From Bacteroidales bacterium (GTDB lineage: Bacteria > Bacteroidota > Bacteroidia > Bacteroidales > UBA1556), in assembly GCA_029935325.1 (NCBI GenBank), contig JAOZKO010000002.1, positions 1-32,329 of the forward strand: a stretch of DNA of 32,329 nt. The letters are read 5' to 3'. The translations under genes were made by a program, and so were the position numbers. The notes under the pieces are model-generated. The model saw only the letters and a list, made by a program, of their open reading frames with translations. It was not told the origin of the DNA and did not search any database. Shown here one piece after another: positions 6,087 through 14,978 of this stretch; position 1 is the first letter of the stretch; each line of letters begins with the position of its first letter.

Positions 6087-8366
6087 TTAATAACCTGAGT
6101 CATAAAGCTCATCATTACTGTTCTGTGTATTCCTTGAATTTACTTTATCACAATCCAGCTCGAGCATATCCAATGATGCTGGTCGTTCAAAATCTCCTTT
6201 TGATATATTTAGGGTGCTATCGGCATATACTTTCTTCATATAAATAGCCCAAATCGGCAGAGCCATATTTGCCCCTTGTCCGTAGTGAATTCCTCTAAAA
6301 TGTACTGAACGATCTTCAGCTCCAACCCATACTCCTGTAACCAAATCGGGCGTTAAACCCATAAACCAACCATCGGATTGATTATCAGTAGTGCCAGTTT
6401 TTCCTGCTATAGGATAGTTAATTTTATACTTATATCTTAATCTTACACCTGTTCCAAACTTTACAACTCCTTGCATTAGGCTTAGCATAAGATATGCTGT
6501 TCTTTCATCCAATGCATCAGTAGCTTCACTGGTAAAAGTTTCAATCACATTTCCGTTTTTATCCTCAATACGAGTAATGAAAATTGGTTTTTGATAAATT
6601 CCTTTATTTGGATATGTTGCTGTTGCACCAACCATTTCGTAAACCGATAAACTAGGTGTCCCAAGACATATTGCAGGTACGGGTTCCATATCTGATTTAA
6701 CACCCATCTTGCGAGCCAATTCAATTACTTTAGCAGGTTTAACGCGCTTAATTAAAAATGCTGAAATATAATTAACAGAATTAGCAAGAGCCCATTTCAA
6801 TGTAACCATCTCACCCTCTTTCTTCTTGTCAGAATTCTTTGGCGTATATGGCTTTTGTCCTGCTGGCATTGGGAAAGTTACTGGCACATTAGGCACCTGA
6901 GTACAAGGTGTATAACCTAATTCCTGCATAGCTGAAGCATAAACAAACGGTTTAAAAGTAGAACCAACTTGTCGTTTACCAGAAGTAACATGATCGTACT
7001 GAAAGTGGCGATAATCAATCCCACCAACATAAGCGCGTACAAATCCTGTGCTTGGCTCAACAGACATAACACCTGTTTGCAAAAAGTACTTATAATATAA
7101 TATACTATCCATTGGAGTCATTACTGTGTCAATCTCACCATCCCATGAAAATACTCTCATCTGAGTTGGTTCATTGAAGCTTAATAAAATTGAATCCTCT
7201 GGTACTTTTGCTTGCTTCATCCAATAGTATCGCGCACTACGCTTTACCGACTGACTCATAATACGGTCTTTCTGCTTTTTACTTAATCGGAAGAAGGGCG
7301 CATTAGGGTATCGTTTTTTATTAGACCAATGCTTAAAAAAGGTCGGCTGTAAATCTTTTCCTAAATGCTCCTGCACAGCTTCTTCAGCATATGCTTGCAT
7401 TTTAGAATTCAGTGTTGTATATATTTTTAGCCCATCACGATAAAGATTATACTTTTCTCCATCAGCTTTTTCATGGGTTTTACACCAATTCTTCAAATAA
7501 ATTCGTAGGTACTCTCTAAAATATGTTGCTGACCCGTCTTTATGGTCAACTAGGCGATATTTAGACATATCTAAAGGTAGTACTCTTAATGAATCATACT
7601 CCTCCTGACTTATATAGCTGTATATCTGCTGTTGCTTAAGAACGACTTCTCTTCTTTCAAAGGCTCTGTTTTTATAATTTTTTACAGGATTATACCGTGA
7701 TGGAGCCTTAAGCATCCCCACTAGCATACTTGCCTCTTCACGATTAAGCTCAGATGGTTCTTTGCTAAAATATGTTTTCGAAGCGGTTTTTATTCCAAAT
7801 GTATTACTACCAAATGTTACGGTATTAAAATACATGGCAATAATTTCGTTCTTGGTATAATTATACTCTAGTTTAGTGGCTATTACCCATTCTTTAAGTT
7901 TTTGAATTACTTTTCCTAGTTTTGAAACTTTGTCTCTTGGAAATAAATTTTTAGCTAATTGCTGGGAAATGGTTGATCCTCCTCCAGCACGATTTCTTGT
8001 GATAACTCCTTTTACTACACGTGCTAAAGCTCTTAAATCTACTCCACTATGATCGTAAAAGCGAATATCTTCAGTAGCAACTAGTGCCTCCACAAGATTG
8101 GGAGATAAATCCTCGTAATGAATATTGGAACGATTTTCAAAATAGTATTTACCAAGTAATACCTGATCTGCAGAGTATATCTCTGATGCTAGATTGCTTT
8201 TGGGATTTTCTAATTCCTCGAAGCTGGGCATAAAGCCCAATAGTCCTAATGAAATAGCATAAAATAATAGGAAAACAAAAACAAGTCCTCCAAAGAAAGA
8301 TATCCATAAGTACTTGAGTAATTTCTGGATACTAATGCCTTTTTTACTCACTTTCTGCTTGCTCAT
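6087..8366 (-). CDS. Bifunctional penicillin-binding protein 1A (transglycosylase/transpeptidase)
   Basis: 759 aa class A PBP that polymerises and cross-links peptidoglycan in the periplasm. A short cytoplasmic tail precedes one membrane span (about 20-44). The GT51 glycosyltransferase domain carries ATEDIRFYDHSGVD (97-110, catalytic Glu 99), GGSTISQQLAKN (129-140) and the KLKEW motif near 156-160. The transpeptidase domain has the full active-site set: S469-T-F-K472 (SxxK), S530-V-N532 (SxN) and K656-T-G (KTG). Everything needed for both activities is present. The gene starts 8 nt after gldH ends, so it is in the same operon. The ordering ricT-gldH-PBP1A is one I recall from other Bacteroidota. 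Confidence 0.96.
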   Translation of the reverse strand: MSKQKVSKKGISIQKLLKYLWISFFGGLVFVFLLFYAISLGLLGFMPSFEELENPKSNLASEIYSADQVLLGKYYFENRSNIHYEDLSPNLVEALVATEDIRFYDHSGVDLRALARVVKGVITRNRAGGGSTISQQLAKNLFPRDKVSKLGKVIQKLKEWVIATKLEYNYTKNEIIAMYFNTVTFGSNTFGIKTASKTYFSKEPSELNREEASMLVGMLKAPSRYNPVKNYKNRAFERREVVLKQQQIYSYISQEEYDSLRVLPLDMSKYRLVDHKDGSATYFREYLRIYLKNWCKTHEKADGEKYNLYRDGLKIYTTLNSKMQAYAEEAVQEHLGKDLQPTFFKHWSNKKRYPNAPFFRLSKKQKDRIMSQSVKRSARYYWMKQAKVPEDSILLSFNEPTQMRVFSWDGEIDTVMTPMDSILYYKYFLQTGVMSVEPSTGFVRAYVGGIDYRHFQYDHVTSGKRQVGSTFKPFVYASAMQELGYTPCTQVPNVPVTFPMPAGQKPYTPKNSDKKKEGEMVTLKWALANSVNYISAFLIKRVKPAKVIELARKMGVKSDMEPVPAICLGTPSLSVYEMVGATATYPNKGIYQKPIFITRIEDKNGNVIETFTSEATDALDERTAYLMLSLMQGVVKFGTGVRLRYKYKINYPIAGKTGTTDNQSDGWFMGLTPDLVTGVWVGAEDRSVHFRGIHYGQGANMALPIWAIYMKKVYADSTLNISKGDFERPASLDMLELDCDKVNSRNTQNSNDELYDSGY

Positions 8367-8374
8367 AAAATAAA

Positions 8375-8842
8375 TTATTCAGTTCTTTCTATACGTATTC
8401 CTACAGCCTTAATGCCATCTAAATCAAGCTCTCGCATAGCTTGCTCAAACCTAAAATGATAAACACCACTCATAGGGAAACGCCCACGCTTACGAAATAG
8501 TACTTGAAGGTCTTTGTTTTTTCCAAATCCACTACCTAGCCAGTTGCCATGTAAGTCGGCAAGAAATATTTCTGCCGTATCAATAGAGAACCTACCATCT
8601 GGAAAAACTGTTTTTACAAAAAGGTAAATATTGGAGTAATTATAATCAGTGGTATTTCGTATATTAATATAAAAGTTGAATGGATTAATAGTGTCAGTAA
8701 CATCAACTTCAAAGTCGATAATATCGCTATATTTCCATGGTTCTGTCACTTCTTCATTATGGTCGTAGAAGCTCTGGTTGCCACAAGAATACAGCAGTAT
8801 AAAGCTAAAACCAAATATTATATGTCGAAATAATTTACTCAT
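8375..8842 (-). CDS. gldH: Gliding motility lipoprotein GldH
   Basis: 155 aa. It has a lipoprotein signal peptide with lipobox LLYSC (Cys 20), consistent with membrane anchoring. The body matches GldH: an early YDHNEEV segment, the PFNFYINIRNTTDYNYSNIY strand region, and a late FRFEQAMRELDLDGIKAVGI segment. GldH is required for gliding in Flavobacterium johnsoniae, but homologues occur in non-gliding relatives, so gliding cannot be inferred. Its ATG overlaps the ricT stop by one base (TAATG), suggesting translational coupling. The T9SS cargo at the left edge fits a genome with the linked secretion machinery. Confidence 0.9.
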   Translation of the reverse strand: MSKLFRHIIFGFSFILLYSCGNQSFYDHNEEVTEPWKYSDIIDFEVDVTDTINPFNFYINIRNTTDYNYSNIYLFVKTVFPDGRFSIDTAEIFLADLHGNWLGSGFGKNKDLQVLFRKRGRFPMSGVYHFRFEQAMRELDLDGIKAVGIRIERTE

Positions 8843-10185
8843 TATTTACTCTGTTGATTTTTCTGACGATTGGGATTATTCCGATTCCTATTGGAGTTTT
8901 TATTTTTGTTTGGGTTAGGTTTATTACCTTCACCTTGATTTGCATTTGCTTTATTCTGTGGCCTAGGTCCTTTATTTGGTTTGCTTTTTTGATTATTGGA
9001 TTTATTATCCCTATTGCCATTTCTTGCATCAGCATTCCTTGGTTTATTCCTGTTTTTATTGCGATTGTTTTTTCCTCGATTTGACTTTTCTTTCTTATCA
9101 AACCTAGTAAGATCATCCTGTCCAATTACATTATCAAACCTTATTTCATCAGTTTCCAATTCTGTAAACTCATCCAATGTCTCAGGAGATTCACCTTTGG
9201 AGTTTTTCTCTAGAATTTGGCTTACATCATCTCTCATTATTGGAATAAACTTGGATGGATTATCGGTATAAGAATACCACATCATTCCACTAAGGATATC
9301 CATTTTCTGGAAAAATGCTTCACCATTTTGGGTCTTTAACCTAATATTTGTAGGAGGAAATTTAGCAACCTCTTCTTTATAATTATCTTGCTCAAAGTTA
9401 AGACAGCACTTAAGTTTTCCGCATTGGCCAGCAAGTTTTTGTGGGTTCATTGATAATTGCTGGGTCCGTGCTGTATTTGTAGAAACAGAATTAAAAGAAG
9501 TTAACCATGTACTGCAGCATAATTCACGACCACAGGATCCAATACCTCCTAGGCGACTAGACTCCTGCCTAACGCCGATTTGTTTCATTTCAATACGTAC
9601 ATTAAATTTCTCAGCAAGAATTTTTATTAGTTCTCTAAAATCTACCCTACCTTCAGCTGTATAATAAAACACTGCCTTGGTATTATCTCCCTGGTATTCA
9701 ACATCATTTATCTTCATTTGAAGATTAAGCTCCATCACTACCTTGCGGGTAGTAATCATAGTAGGGATTTCCAAAGCTGCTGCTTTAGTCCACTTTTCTA
9801 TGTCTGTATTCCGCGCTTTACGATAAACTTTCTTGATAAATGATTTTTTGGGATCCACTTGCTTTTTGCGCATTTGTAAACGCACAATTTCACCGCTTAG
9901 GCTAACTATCCCTATATCGTGTCCGGGACTGGATTCTACGGCAACTATATCGCCTACTCTTAGTATTTCACCTTCTGGAGAACGAAAGAATTCCTTACGA
10001 TTGTTTTTGAAGCGAATTTCAACAATATCAAAATATCGTTTTTCATCTACAAAATTAATATCACCTAACCAATCGTAAGCGTCTAATTTACAGCAACTAT
10101 GCTGATATATATCTTCGTTCTTCTGATAAGTAGTAGGGACATGACAACATCCCCTTGATTGAAAAGCTTCTTGATCAGAATGCAT
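8842..10185 (-). CDS. ricT: PSP1-domain protein, RicT/YaaT family
   Basis: 447 aa. The PSP1 domain covers about 50-300 and contains the conserved cysteine clusters GSCGRELCC (C218, C223, C224) and GQCGKLKCC (C255, C260, C261). In Bacillus, RicT joins RicA and RicF in a complex carrying [4Fe-4S] clusters that affects RNase Y maturation, sporulation and competence. RicA and RicF are not visible here. The N-terminus has two further CC pairs (13-14, 31-32) before KLDAYDWL. Many Bacteroidota relatives, as I recall, have a richer Cys cluster there. From about 370 to the end the protein is a disordered tail almost entirely of N, K, R, P, Q and G, suggesting RNA binding. It is the first gene of its operon, with a TACCTTTG box about 68 nt upstream. 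Confidence 0.88.
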   Translation of the reverse strand: MHSDQEAFQSRGCCHVPTTYQKNEDIYQHSCCKLDAYDWLGDINFVDEKRYFDIVEIRFKNNRKEFFRSPEGEILRVGDIVAVESSPGHDIGIVSLSGEIVRLQMRKKQVDPKKSFIKKVYRKARNTDIEKWTKAAALEIPTMITTRKVVMELNLQMKINDVEYQGDNTKAVFYYTAEGRVDFRELIKILAEKFNVRIEMKQIGVRQESSRLGGIGSCGRELCCSTWLTSFNSVSTNTARTQQLSMNPQKLAGQCGKLKCCLNFEQDNYKEEVAKFPPTNIRLKTQNGEAFFQKMDILSGMMWYSYTDNPSKFIPIMRDDVSQILEKNSKGESPETLDEFTELETDEIRFDNVIGQDDLTRFDKKEKSNRGKNNRNKNRNKPRNADARNGNRDNKSNNQKSKPNKGPRPQNKANANQGEGNKPNPNKNKNSNRNRNNPNRQKNQQSK

Positions 10186-10252
10186 TTGTTCTATGTTTAT
10201 TTATATATAGTTCTCCACAAATCTGTAAAATCTATGGATACGGATTAATATA

Positions 10253-10260
10253 CAAAGGTA
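10253..10260 (-). promoter_or_regulatory. Candidate promoter minus-7 box for the ricT operon
   Basis: The minus strand reads TACCTTTG, matching TAnnTTTG. It predicts a leader of about 60 nt before the ricT ATG at 10185. No TTG at the expected spacing. Confidence 0.45.
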
Positions 10261-10511
10261 ATAAAAATGGATGCTGAGCTGTGTTTTTTTAGCTTTTAAT
10301 GCCTGATTTATTGTTACTAGCTTATAATAAGACGGTTAGGAGTAGGAGTATGAATTAGCATAAGAAGTCTGCCTAGCTGCGCAATTAGACATTTGAGAGC
10401 AAAATTAATTCTGTAGCTTTTGCATATTATTTATTCCAAGCTTTGAGAGATGAATTTTTATTTTTTGAAAAAATTCGATTATTTAGCCTAAAAATTATAT
10501 TCACAATTCAT

Positions 10512-10519
10512 TATCTTTG
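10512..10519 (+). promoter_or_regulatory. Candidate rsmE promoter minus-7 box
   Basis: TATCTTTG matches TAnnTTTG and ends 16 nt before the ATG at 10536, which supports that start. No clear minus-33 TTG. Confidence 0.5.
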
Positions 10520-10535
10520 CATTAAATTTAGAAGC

Positions 10536-11252
10536 ATGCATTTATTTTATATTGAGAACACACAATGGATTGATTATAAATCTAAAATTATTCTTTTGCA
10601 AAAGGAGGAGGCTCGCCATGCTTTAAAAGTTCTACGACTAAAAATTGGTGATAATGTGCACGCTACTGATGGACAAGGCAATTGGTTTTATTGTAATATC
10701 TATGAATTAGGAAAGCGACATTGTACTCTTCGGATTATTGACCATCAAACTAAAAAAGGAAAGCGCAATTATAAAATTCATATTGCAGTTGCTCCTACTA
10801 AAAACATTAAGCGTTTTGAATGGTTTCTAGAGAAAGCTACAGAAATAGGAATTGATGAAATAACACCTATTATTACAGAGCATTCCGAGCGCCGGGAAAT
10901 GAAAATTGAGCGTAGCAATAGAGTAATAACCTCTGCCCTAAAACAATCCTTAAAAGCTTATCACCCTGTTCTTAACGAACCAATAAAGCTAAATGCGTTT
11001 TTGAAGGATGTAAAAGAACAAGAAAAATACATTGCACATCTTTTGGATGATAATCAAAAAAGCTTAAAAGATTTATGCCCACCAAATAAGGATGTCTGTA
11101 TTCTAATTGGCCCTGAAGGGGATTTTTCGAAATCAGAAGTAGAAATGGCAATGAAGTCTGGCTTTAGAGTAGTAAAAATGGGAAAAGAAAGATTAAGAAC
11201 CGAAACTGCAGCCCTAGTTGCTTGTAGTACTATTCATTTTATTAACGACTAA
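10536..11252 (+). CDS. rsmE: 16S rRNA m3U1498 methyltransferase RsmE
   Basis: 238 aa from the ATG at 10536, chosen because the longer reading frame would begin upstream of the promoter-like box and add a non-family extension. RsmE methylates N3 of U1498 in 16S rRNA near the decoding site, using SAM. It has an N-terminal PUA-like domain (about 1-75, with HALKVLRLKIGD) and a SPOUT domain. SPOUT signatures are KRFEWFLEKATEIGIDEI (92-109), IGPEGDFS (191-198; the family usually has IGPEGGFS) and ERLRTETAAL (218-227), which form the knot and SAM pocket. One nucleotide separates its stop from the next ATG, so the two genes form an operon. Confidence 0.95.
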   Translation: MHLFYIENTQWIDYKSKIILLQKEEARHALKVLRLKIGDNVHATDGQGNWFYCNIYELGKRHCTLRIIDHQTKKGKRNYKIHIAVAPTKNIKRFEWFLEKATEIGIDEITPIITEHSERREMKIERSNRVITSALKQSLKAYHPVLNEPIKLNAFLKDVKEQEKYIAHLLDDNQKSLKDLCPPNKDVCILIGPEGDFSKSEVEMAMKSGFRVVKMGKERLRTETAALVACSTIHFIND

Positions 11253-11253
11253 T

Positions 11254-11943
11254 ATGAGTTTTAAAAAATCAATATTAAGAAAATCTATTTTTACTCTTTC
11301 ACTTTTGCTTCTGTCTATAAGCTTGGGCTCTGCTTATGTTCCAAAGCTTAAGATTGCTTTAATAAAGTATAGCGGTGGCGGAGATTGGTATGCTAATCCT
11401 ACTTCTCTACCAAATTTAGCAGATTTCTGTAATAAACAACTGGGGACAAATATTAGTACTGATATTCCCACTGTAGAAGTAGGTTCCAAAGAGATTGTTA
11501 ATTACCCTTTTGTGCATATAACTGGGCATGGAAATATTGTTTTTTCAGCTGAAGAGGCAGAGAACTTACGAAATTACCTTGTGGCTGGTGGATTTCTGCA
11601 TATTTCAGATAATTATGGCATGGATCCTTTTATTAGGCCACAAATGAAAAAAGTATTCCCAAATTTGGATTTTATTGAGCTACCATTCTCACATCCTATT
11701 TACCATCAGAAGTATAACTTCAAAAAAGGGCTTCCTAAAATTCATGAACATAATGATAAAATCCCTCAGGGTTTTGGTATTATTTACCAAGGCAGATTGG
11801 TTTGTTTTTACGATTACGAATGTGATCTAGGTGATGGATGGGAAGATGCAGATGTACATAATGATTCAAAACAAAAAAGAATAGAAGCTCTGCAAATGGG
11901 AGCAAATATGATTTCTTATGTTTTTACTCTTAAGGAAGATTAA
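11254..11943 (+). CDS. DUF4159 domain protein, exported
   Basis: 229 aa from the ATG at 11254, one nucleotide after the rsmE stop. A start at 11218 would overlap rsmE and disrupt the signal peptide. The N-terminus (KSIFTLSLLLLSISLGSA) is a signal peptide. The rest is DUF4159, a glutamine-amidotransferase-like fold of unknown function, recognised by KYSGGGDWYANPTSLPNL near the start, the FVHITGHGNIVFS segment and GGFLHISDNYGMDPFIR. The late CDLGDGWED motif is also typical. No catalytic role can be assigned. The tight pairing with rsmE may be only transcriptional economy. Confidence 0.85.
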   Translation: MSFKKSILRKSIFTLSLLLLSISLGSAYVPKLKIALIKYSGGGDWYANPTSLPNLADFCNKQLGTNISTDIPTVEVGSKEIVNYPFVHITGHGNIVFSAEEAENLRNYLVAGGFLHISDNYGMDPFIRPQMKKVFPNLDFIELPFSHPIYHQKYNFKKGLPKIHEHNDKIPQGFGIIYQGRLVCFYDYECDLGDGWEDADVHNDSKQKRIEALQMGANMISYVFTLKED

Positions 11944-12090
11944 TGCTTTAGAACAGAAGTCAGAAAACCACTAAATTACTAATTCATAAAGCTTGTCAAA
12001 TTCAAATCATTAGCGTCAATAGATAAGCGATTCAAATAAAAAACATGACTATTGTTACTTTTTTAATTATCTCATGCATATAAAAAACAA

Positions 12091-12098
12091 TACTTTTG
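12091..12098 (+). promoter_or_regulatory. Candidate pckA promoter minus-7 box
   Basis: TACTTTTG matches TAnnTTTG. It predicts a leader of about 56 nt, extremely A/T-rich and without a Shine-Dalgarno sequence. The nearest TTG is 36 nt upstream, too far for a minus-33 box. The rest of 11944-12163 shows nothing else. Confidence 0.45.
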
Positions 12099-12163
12099 GA
12101 CTTTTATTTTAGAATGAAACAAACAAATTAATTATTACTTATTTAAAATATAATATAAATCTT

Positions 12164-13786
12164 ATGGAAAACTTAAAGAAATCAGTAGCTGATTCATTGC
12201 AAAAGCTTGGCATTAAGAACGTTAAAGAATTAGTGCATAATCCATCTTACGAAGTGCTTCGTGAAGCTGAATTAGATGCTAATCTTATAGGTTACGAAAA
12301 AGGACAAGTAACAGAATTAGGAGCTGTAAACGTAATGACAGGAAGATTTACAGGGCGTTCTCCTAAGGATAAGTTTATTGTTAAAGATTCTGTTTCTGAG
12401 GATACTGTTTGGTGGACTAGCGAAAAATCACCTAATGATAATAAGCCTGTATCTATTGAAGTATGGAATGATTTAGAAGTATTGGTAACAGATCACCTAA
12501 GCGAGGTTAAATTATATGTTATTGACGGATTTTCAGGAGCGAATAAAGACACTCGTCTTAAAGTTCGTTTTGTAATGGAAGTAGCTTGGCAGGCGCATTT
12601 TGTAAAAAATATGTTTATCAGACCTACTGAGGAAGAATTGCTTAATTTTGGAGAGCCTGATTTTGTTATTCTAAATGCTTCTAAAACGGTTAATCCAAAA
12701 TGGAAAGAACATGGAATGAACTCAGAAGTATTTACTGTTTTTAATTTGACTAAAAAAATGCAACTTATTGGTGGTTCATGGTATGGTGGAGAGATGAAAA
12801 AAGGTCTTTTTGCTATGATGAAATACTATTTGCCAATAAGAGGAATTGCAGCAATGCATTGCTCTGCAAATAAAGGAAAAGAAGGTGATGTAGCAATTTT
12901 CTTTGGTTTATCAGGTACTGGTAAAACTACGCTATCAACAGATCCTAATAGAGAACTTATTGGAGATGATGAGCATGGATGGGATGATAATGGAATCTTT
13001 AATTTAGAAGGCGGATGTTATGCCAAAACTATTGATTTGGATGCTGAAGCGGAGCCAGATATCTTTGGTGCTATTAAAGAAGATGCTCTATTGGAAAACG
13101 TAACAGTGGATGCTAATGGAAAGATAGATTTTACGGATTCTAGCGTAACTAGTAATACTCGCGTTTCTTACCCAATCTACCATATTCATAATATTGTAAA
13201 GCCAATATCGAGAGCTGGACATGCTAATAAAGTTATATTCTTAACTGCTGATGCTTTTGGTGTTATGCCTCCTGTTTCTAAGCTTACTTTAGATCAAGGT
13301 AAATACCACTTTTTATCAGGATTTACTGCCAAACTAGCTGGTACTGAACTAGGGGTAACAAAACCTCAGCCTACATTTTCTGCTGCTTTTGGAGAAGCTT
13401 TTTTATCACTTCACCCTACTAAATACTCTTCAGAATTAGTAAAGAGAGTTGAGCAAAACAATGCAAAGGTATATTTGGTAAATACAGGATGGAATGGAAC
13501 AGGTAAAAGAATTTCTATACAAGATACTCGTAGTATTATTACCGCTATTCTTAATGGTGAAATAGAAAATGCTCCAACTGCTACCATGCCTATTTTTGAT
13601 TTTGAAGTACCTACTAAACTCAAAGGAGTAAAAGAAGGAATTCTTTGTCCAAAAGATACATATTCTGATGTTTCAGAATGGAGAGGAAAAGCTGAAGATT
13701 TAGCTGCATTATTTATTAAGAATTTTGATAAATATACCGACAATGATGAAGGTAAGCGATTAGTTGCTGCTGGCCCTCAATTGTAA
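12164..13786 (+). CDS. pckA: Phosphoenolpyruvate carboxykinase (ATP)
   Basis: 540 aa, the usual length for the ATP-dependent enzyme, which interconverts oxaloacetate plus ATP with PEP, CO2 and ADP in the cytoplasm. Substrate-binding GRSPKDKFIV is at 64-73. The P-loop GLSGTGKTT is at 248-256 (Lys 254, Thr 255) and the metal-binding kinase-2 motif LIGDDEHGW at 265-273 (Asp 268, Asp 269). The PISRAGH and ADAFGVMPPVSKLT segments are also present. In fermentative Bacteroidota this enzyme often runs in the carboxylating direction toward succinate; whether it does so here is not visible. It stands as a single transcription unit with its own promoter-like box and a strong terminator. Confidence 0.98.
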   Translation: MENLKKSVADSLQKLGIKNVKELVHNPSYEVLREAELDANLIGYEKGQVTELGAVNVMTGRFTGRSPKDKFIVKDSVSEDTVWWTSEKSPNDNKPVSIEVWNDLEVLVTDHLSEVKLYVIDGFSGANKDTRLKVRFVMEVAWQAHFVKNMFIRPTEEELLNFGEPDFVILNASKTVNPKWKEHGMNSEVFTVFNLTKKMQLIGGSWYGGEMKKGLFAMMKYYLPIRGIAAMHCSANKGKEGDVAIFFGLSGTGKTTLSTDPNRELIGDDEHGWDDNGIFNLEGGCYAKTIDLDAEAEPDIFGAIKEDALLENVTVDANGKIDFTDSSVTSNTRVSYPIYHIHNIVKPISRAGHANKVIFLTADAFGVMPPVSKLTLDQGKYHFLSGFTAKLAGTELGVTKPQPTFSAAFGEAFLSLHPTKYSSELVKRVEQNNAKVYLVNTGWNGTGKRISIQDTRSIITAILNGEIENAPTATMPIFDFEVPTKLKGVKEGILCPKDTYSDVSEWRGKAEDLAALFIKNFDKYTDNDEGKRLVAAGPQL

Positions 13787-13812
13787 AGGCACTAGATAAT
13801 AGATATTTATAT

Positions 13813-13851
13813 AATGCACATTCTAATTTTATTGGAATGTGCATTTTTTAT
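13813..13851 (+). terminator. Rho-independent terminator of pckA
   Basis: AATGCACATTC (13813-13823) pairs perfectly with GAATGTGCATT (13835-13845) around an 11-nt loop, followed directly by TTTTTA. It is the clearest intrinsic terminator in the window and lies 27 nt after the pckA stop. Confidence 0.85.
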
Positions 13852-13903
13852 AGCTAAGAATTTCTTTGTGGATATAAGCTATATTAGACTTTGTAAACTT
13901 AGG

Positions 13904-13935
13904 TTGATATTATAAACAGTTTCTGATTACCTTTG
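13904..13935 (+). promoter_or_regulatory. ruvB promoter with both boxes
   Basis: TTG (13904-13906) and TACCTTTG (13928-13935) are separated by 21 nt, a good match to the Bacteroidota consensus. The ruvB ATG follows only 6 nt after the box, so the transcript would have almost no leader. Confidence 0.6.
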
Positions 13936-13941
13936 CCCCCT

Positions 13942-14970
13942 ATGAACGAAAATCTTAATCCAGATAGTTCGCAACTATCTTCTGGCGAGCAGGAATATGA
14001 AAGAGCCCTTAGGCCTATCAGCTTTGATAATTTTAGAGGGCAGCCAAAGGTGGTTGAAAACCTTAAAATATTTGCTGAAGCTGCTAAACAAAGAGGAGAG
14101 GCATTGGATCATGTATTGCTTCATGGTCCTCCAGGTTTAGGAAAAACAACTCTTTCGTATATTATTGCCAACGAACTAGAGGTTGGAATAAAAGTTACTT
14201 CAGGTCCTGTACTTGATAAGCCTGGCGATTTGGCTGGCTTACTTACTAATCTTGAAGAAAATGATGTGCTTTTCATTGACGAAATACATCGCCTTAGTGC
14301 AATTGTAGAAGAATATCTTTATGCCGCAATGGAAGACTTTAAGATTGATATTATGCTGGAATCAGGTCCCAATGCAAGAACTGTACAGATAAATCTTAAC
14401 CCTTTTACATTAGTTGGAGCAACAACTCGCTCAGGACTTTTAACGGCTCCTTTGCGTTCACGCTTTGGAATAAACTCAAGACTTGCATATTATAATGCTC
14501 AAACATTGTCTAAGATTATTATTCGGTCCGCTAGTATTCTAAAAGTTCCAATTAAGGAGCAAGCTGCTATGGAAATTGCAAGAAGAAGTAGGGGAACGCC
14601 ACGAATTGCAAACGGTCTTCTAAGGCGTGTTCGAGATTTTGCTCAAATAAAAGGAGATGGAAATATTGACCTTAAAATAGTAAACTATTCATTGGAAGCA
14701 CTTAATGTTGATAAAAATGGCTTGGACGAAATGGATATCCGAATACTATCTACTATTATTGATAAATTTAAGGGTGGTCCTGTAGGACTTACTACCATTG
14801 CTACTGCCGTTGGTGAGGATGCCGGAACTATTGAAGAAGTATATGAGCCATTCCTAATAATGGAAGGATATCTAATGCGTACGCCAAGAGGTAGAGAAGC
14901 TACAGATGCTGCATATGAGCATATGGGAAAAACTAAGATTGGCTCATCAAAAGACCTTTTTAATTCATAG
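13942..14970 (+). CDS. ruvB: Holliday junction branch migration helicase RuvB
   Basis: 342 aa from the ATG at 13942. A TTG at 13933 is in frame but lies inside the promoter box. RuvB is the hexameric AAA+ motor that, with RuvA, drives Holliday junction migration. Walker A is GPPGLGKTT (62-70), Walker B LFIDEIHRL (110-118) and sensor I GATTRSG (159-165). The arginine-finger region is APLRSRFG (169-176). Sensor II lies in RGTPRIANGLLRRVRDF, and the C-terminal winged helix includes LMRTPRGREATDAAY. RuvA and RuvC are not in the window. queG follows after 8 nt. Confidence 0.98.
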   Translation: MNENLNPDSSQLSSGEQEYERALRPISFDNFRGQPKVVENLKIFAEAAKQRGEALDHVLLHGPPGLGKTTLSYIIANELEVGIKVTSGPVLDKPGDLAGLLTNLEENDVLFIDEIHRLSAIVEEYLYAAMEDFKIDIMLESGPNARTVQINLNPFTLVGATTRSGLLTAPLRSRFGINSRLAYYNAQTLSKIIIRSASILKVPIKEQAAMEIARRSRGTPRIANGLLRRVRDFAQIKGDGNIDLKIVNYSLEALNVDKNGLDEMDIRILSTIIDKFKGGPVGLTTIATAVGEDAGTIEEVYEPFLIMEGYLMRTPRGREATDAAYEHMGKTKIGSSKDLFNS

Positions 14971-14978
14971 CAATACAA

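Larger units (their letters stand above)
10186..10535. other. Divergent intergenic region between ricT and rsmE
   Basis: Holds a promoter-like box for each direction (10253-10260 minus; 10512-10519 plus). I see no gene, strong hairpin or repeat in the 250 bases between them. An in-frame ATG at 10443 would extend rsmE by 31 residues, but it lies upstream of the rsmE box and is rejected. Confidence 0.6.

Noticed and set aside
8835..9271. Overlapping open frames on both strands within the 3' part of ricT
   Set aside because: They are shadows of the Asn/Lys/Arg-rich tail, whose biased codons leave other frames open.
10443..10535. In-frame N-terminal extension of rsmE
   Set aside because: The extension spans the TATCTTTG promoter box and does not resemble RsmE, whose family start is MHLFYIE at 10536.
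13933..13941. TTG start for ruvB
   Set aside because: The codon lies inside the minus-7 box; the ATG at 13942 gives the normal protein.
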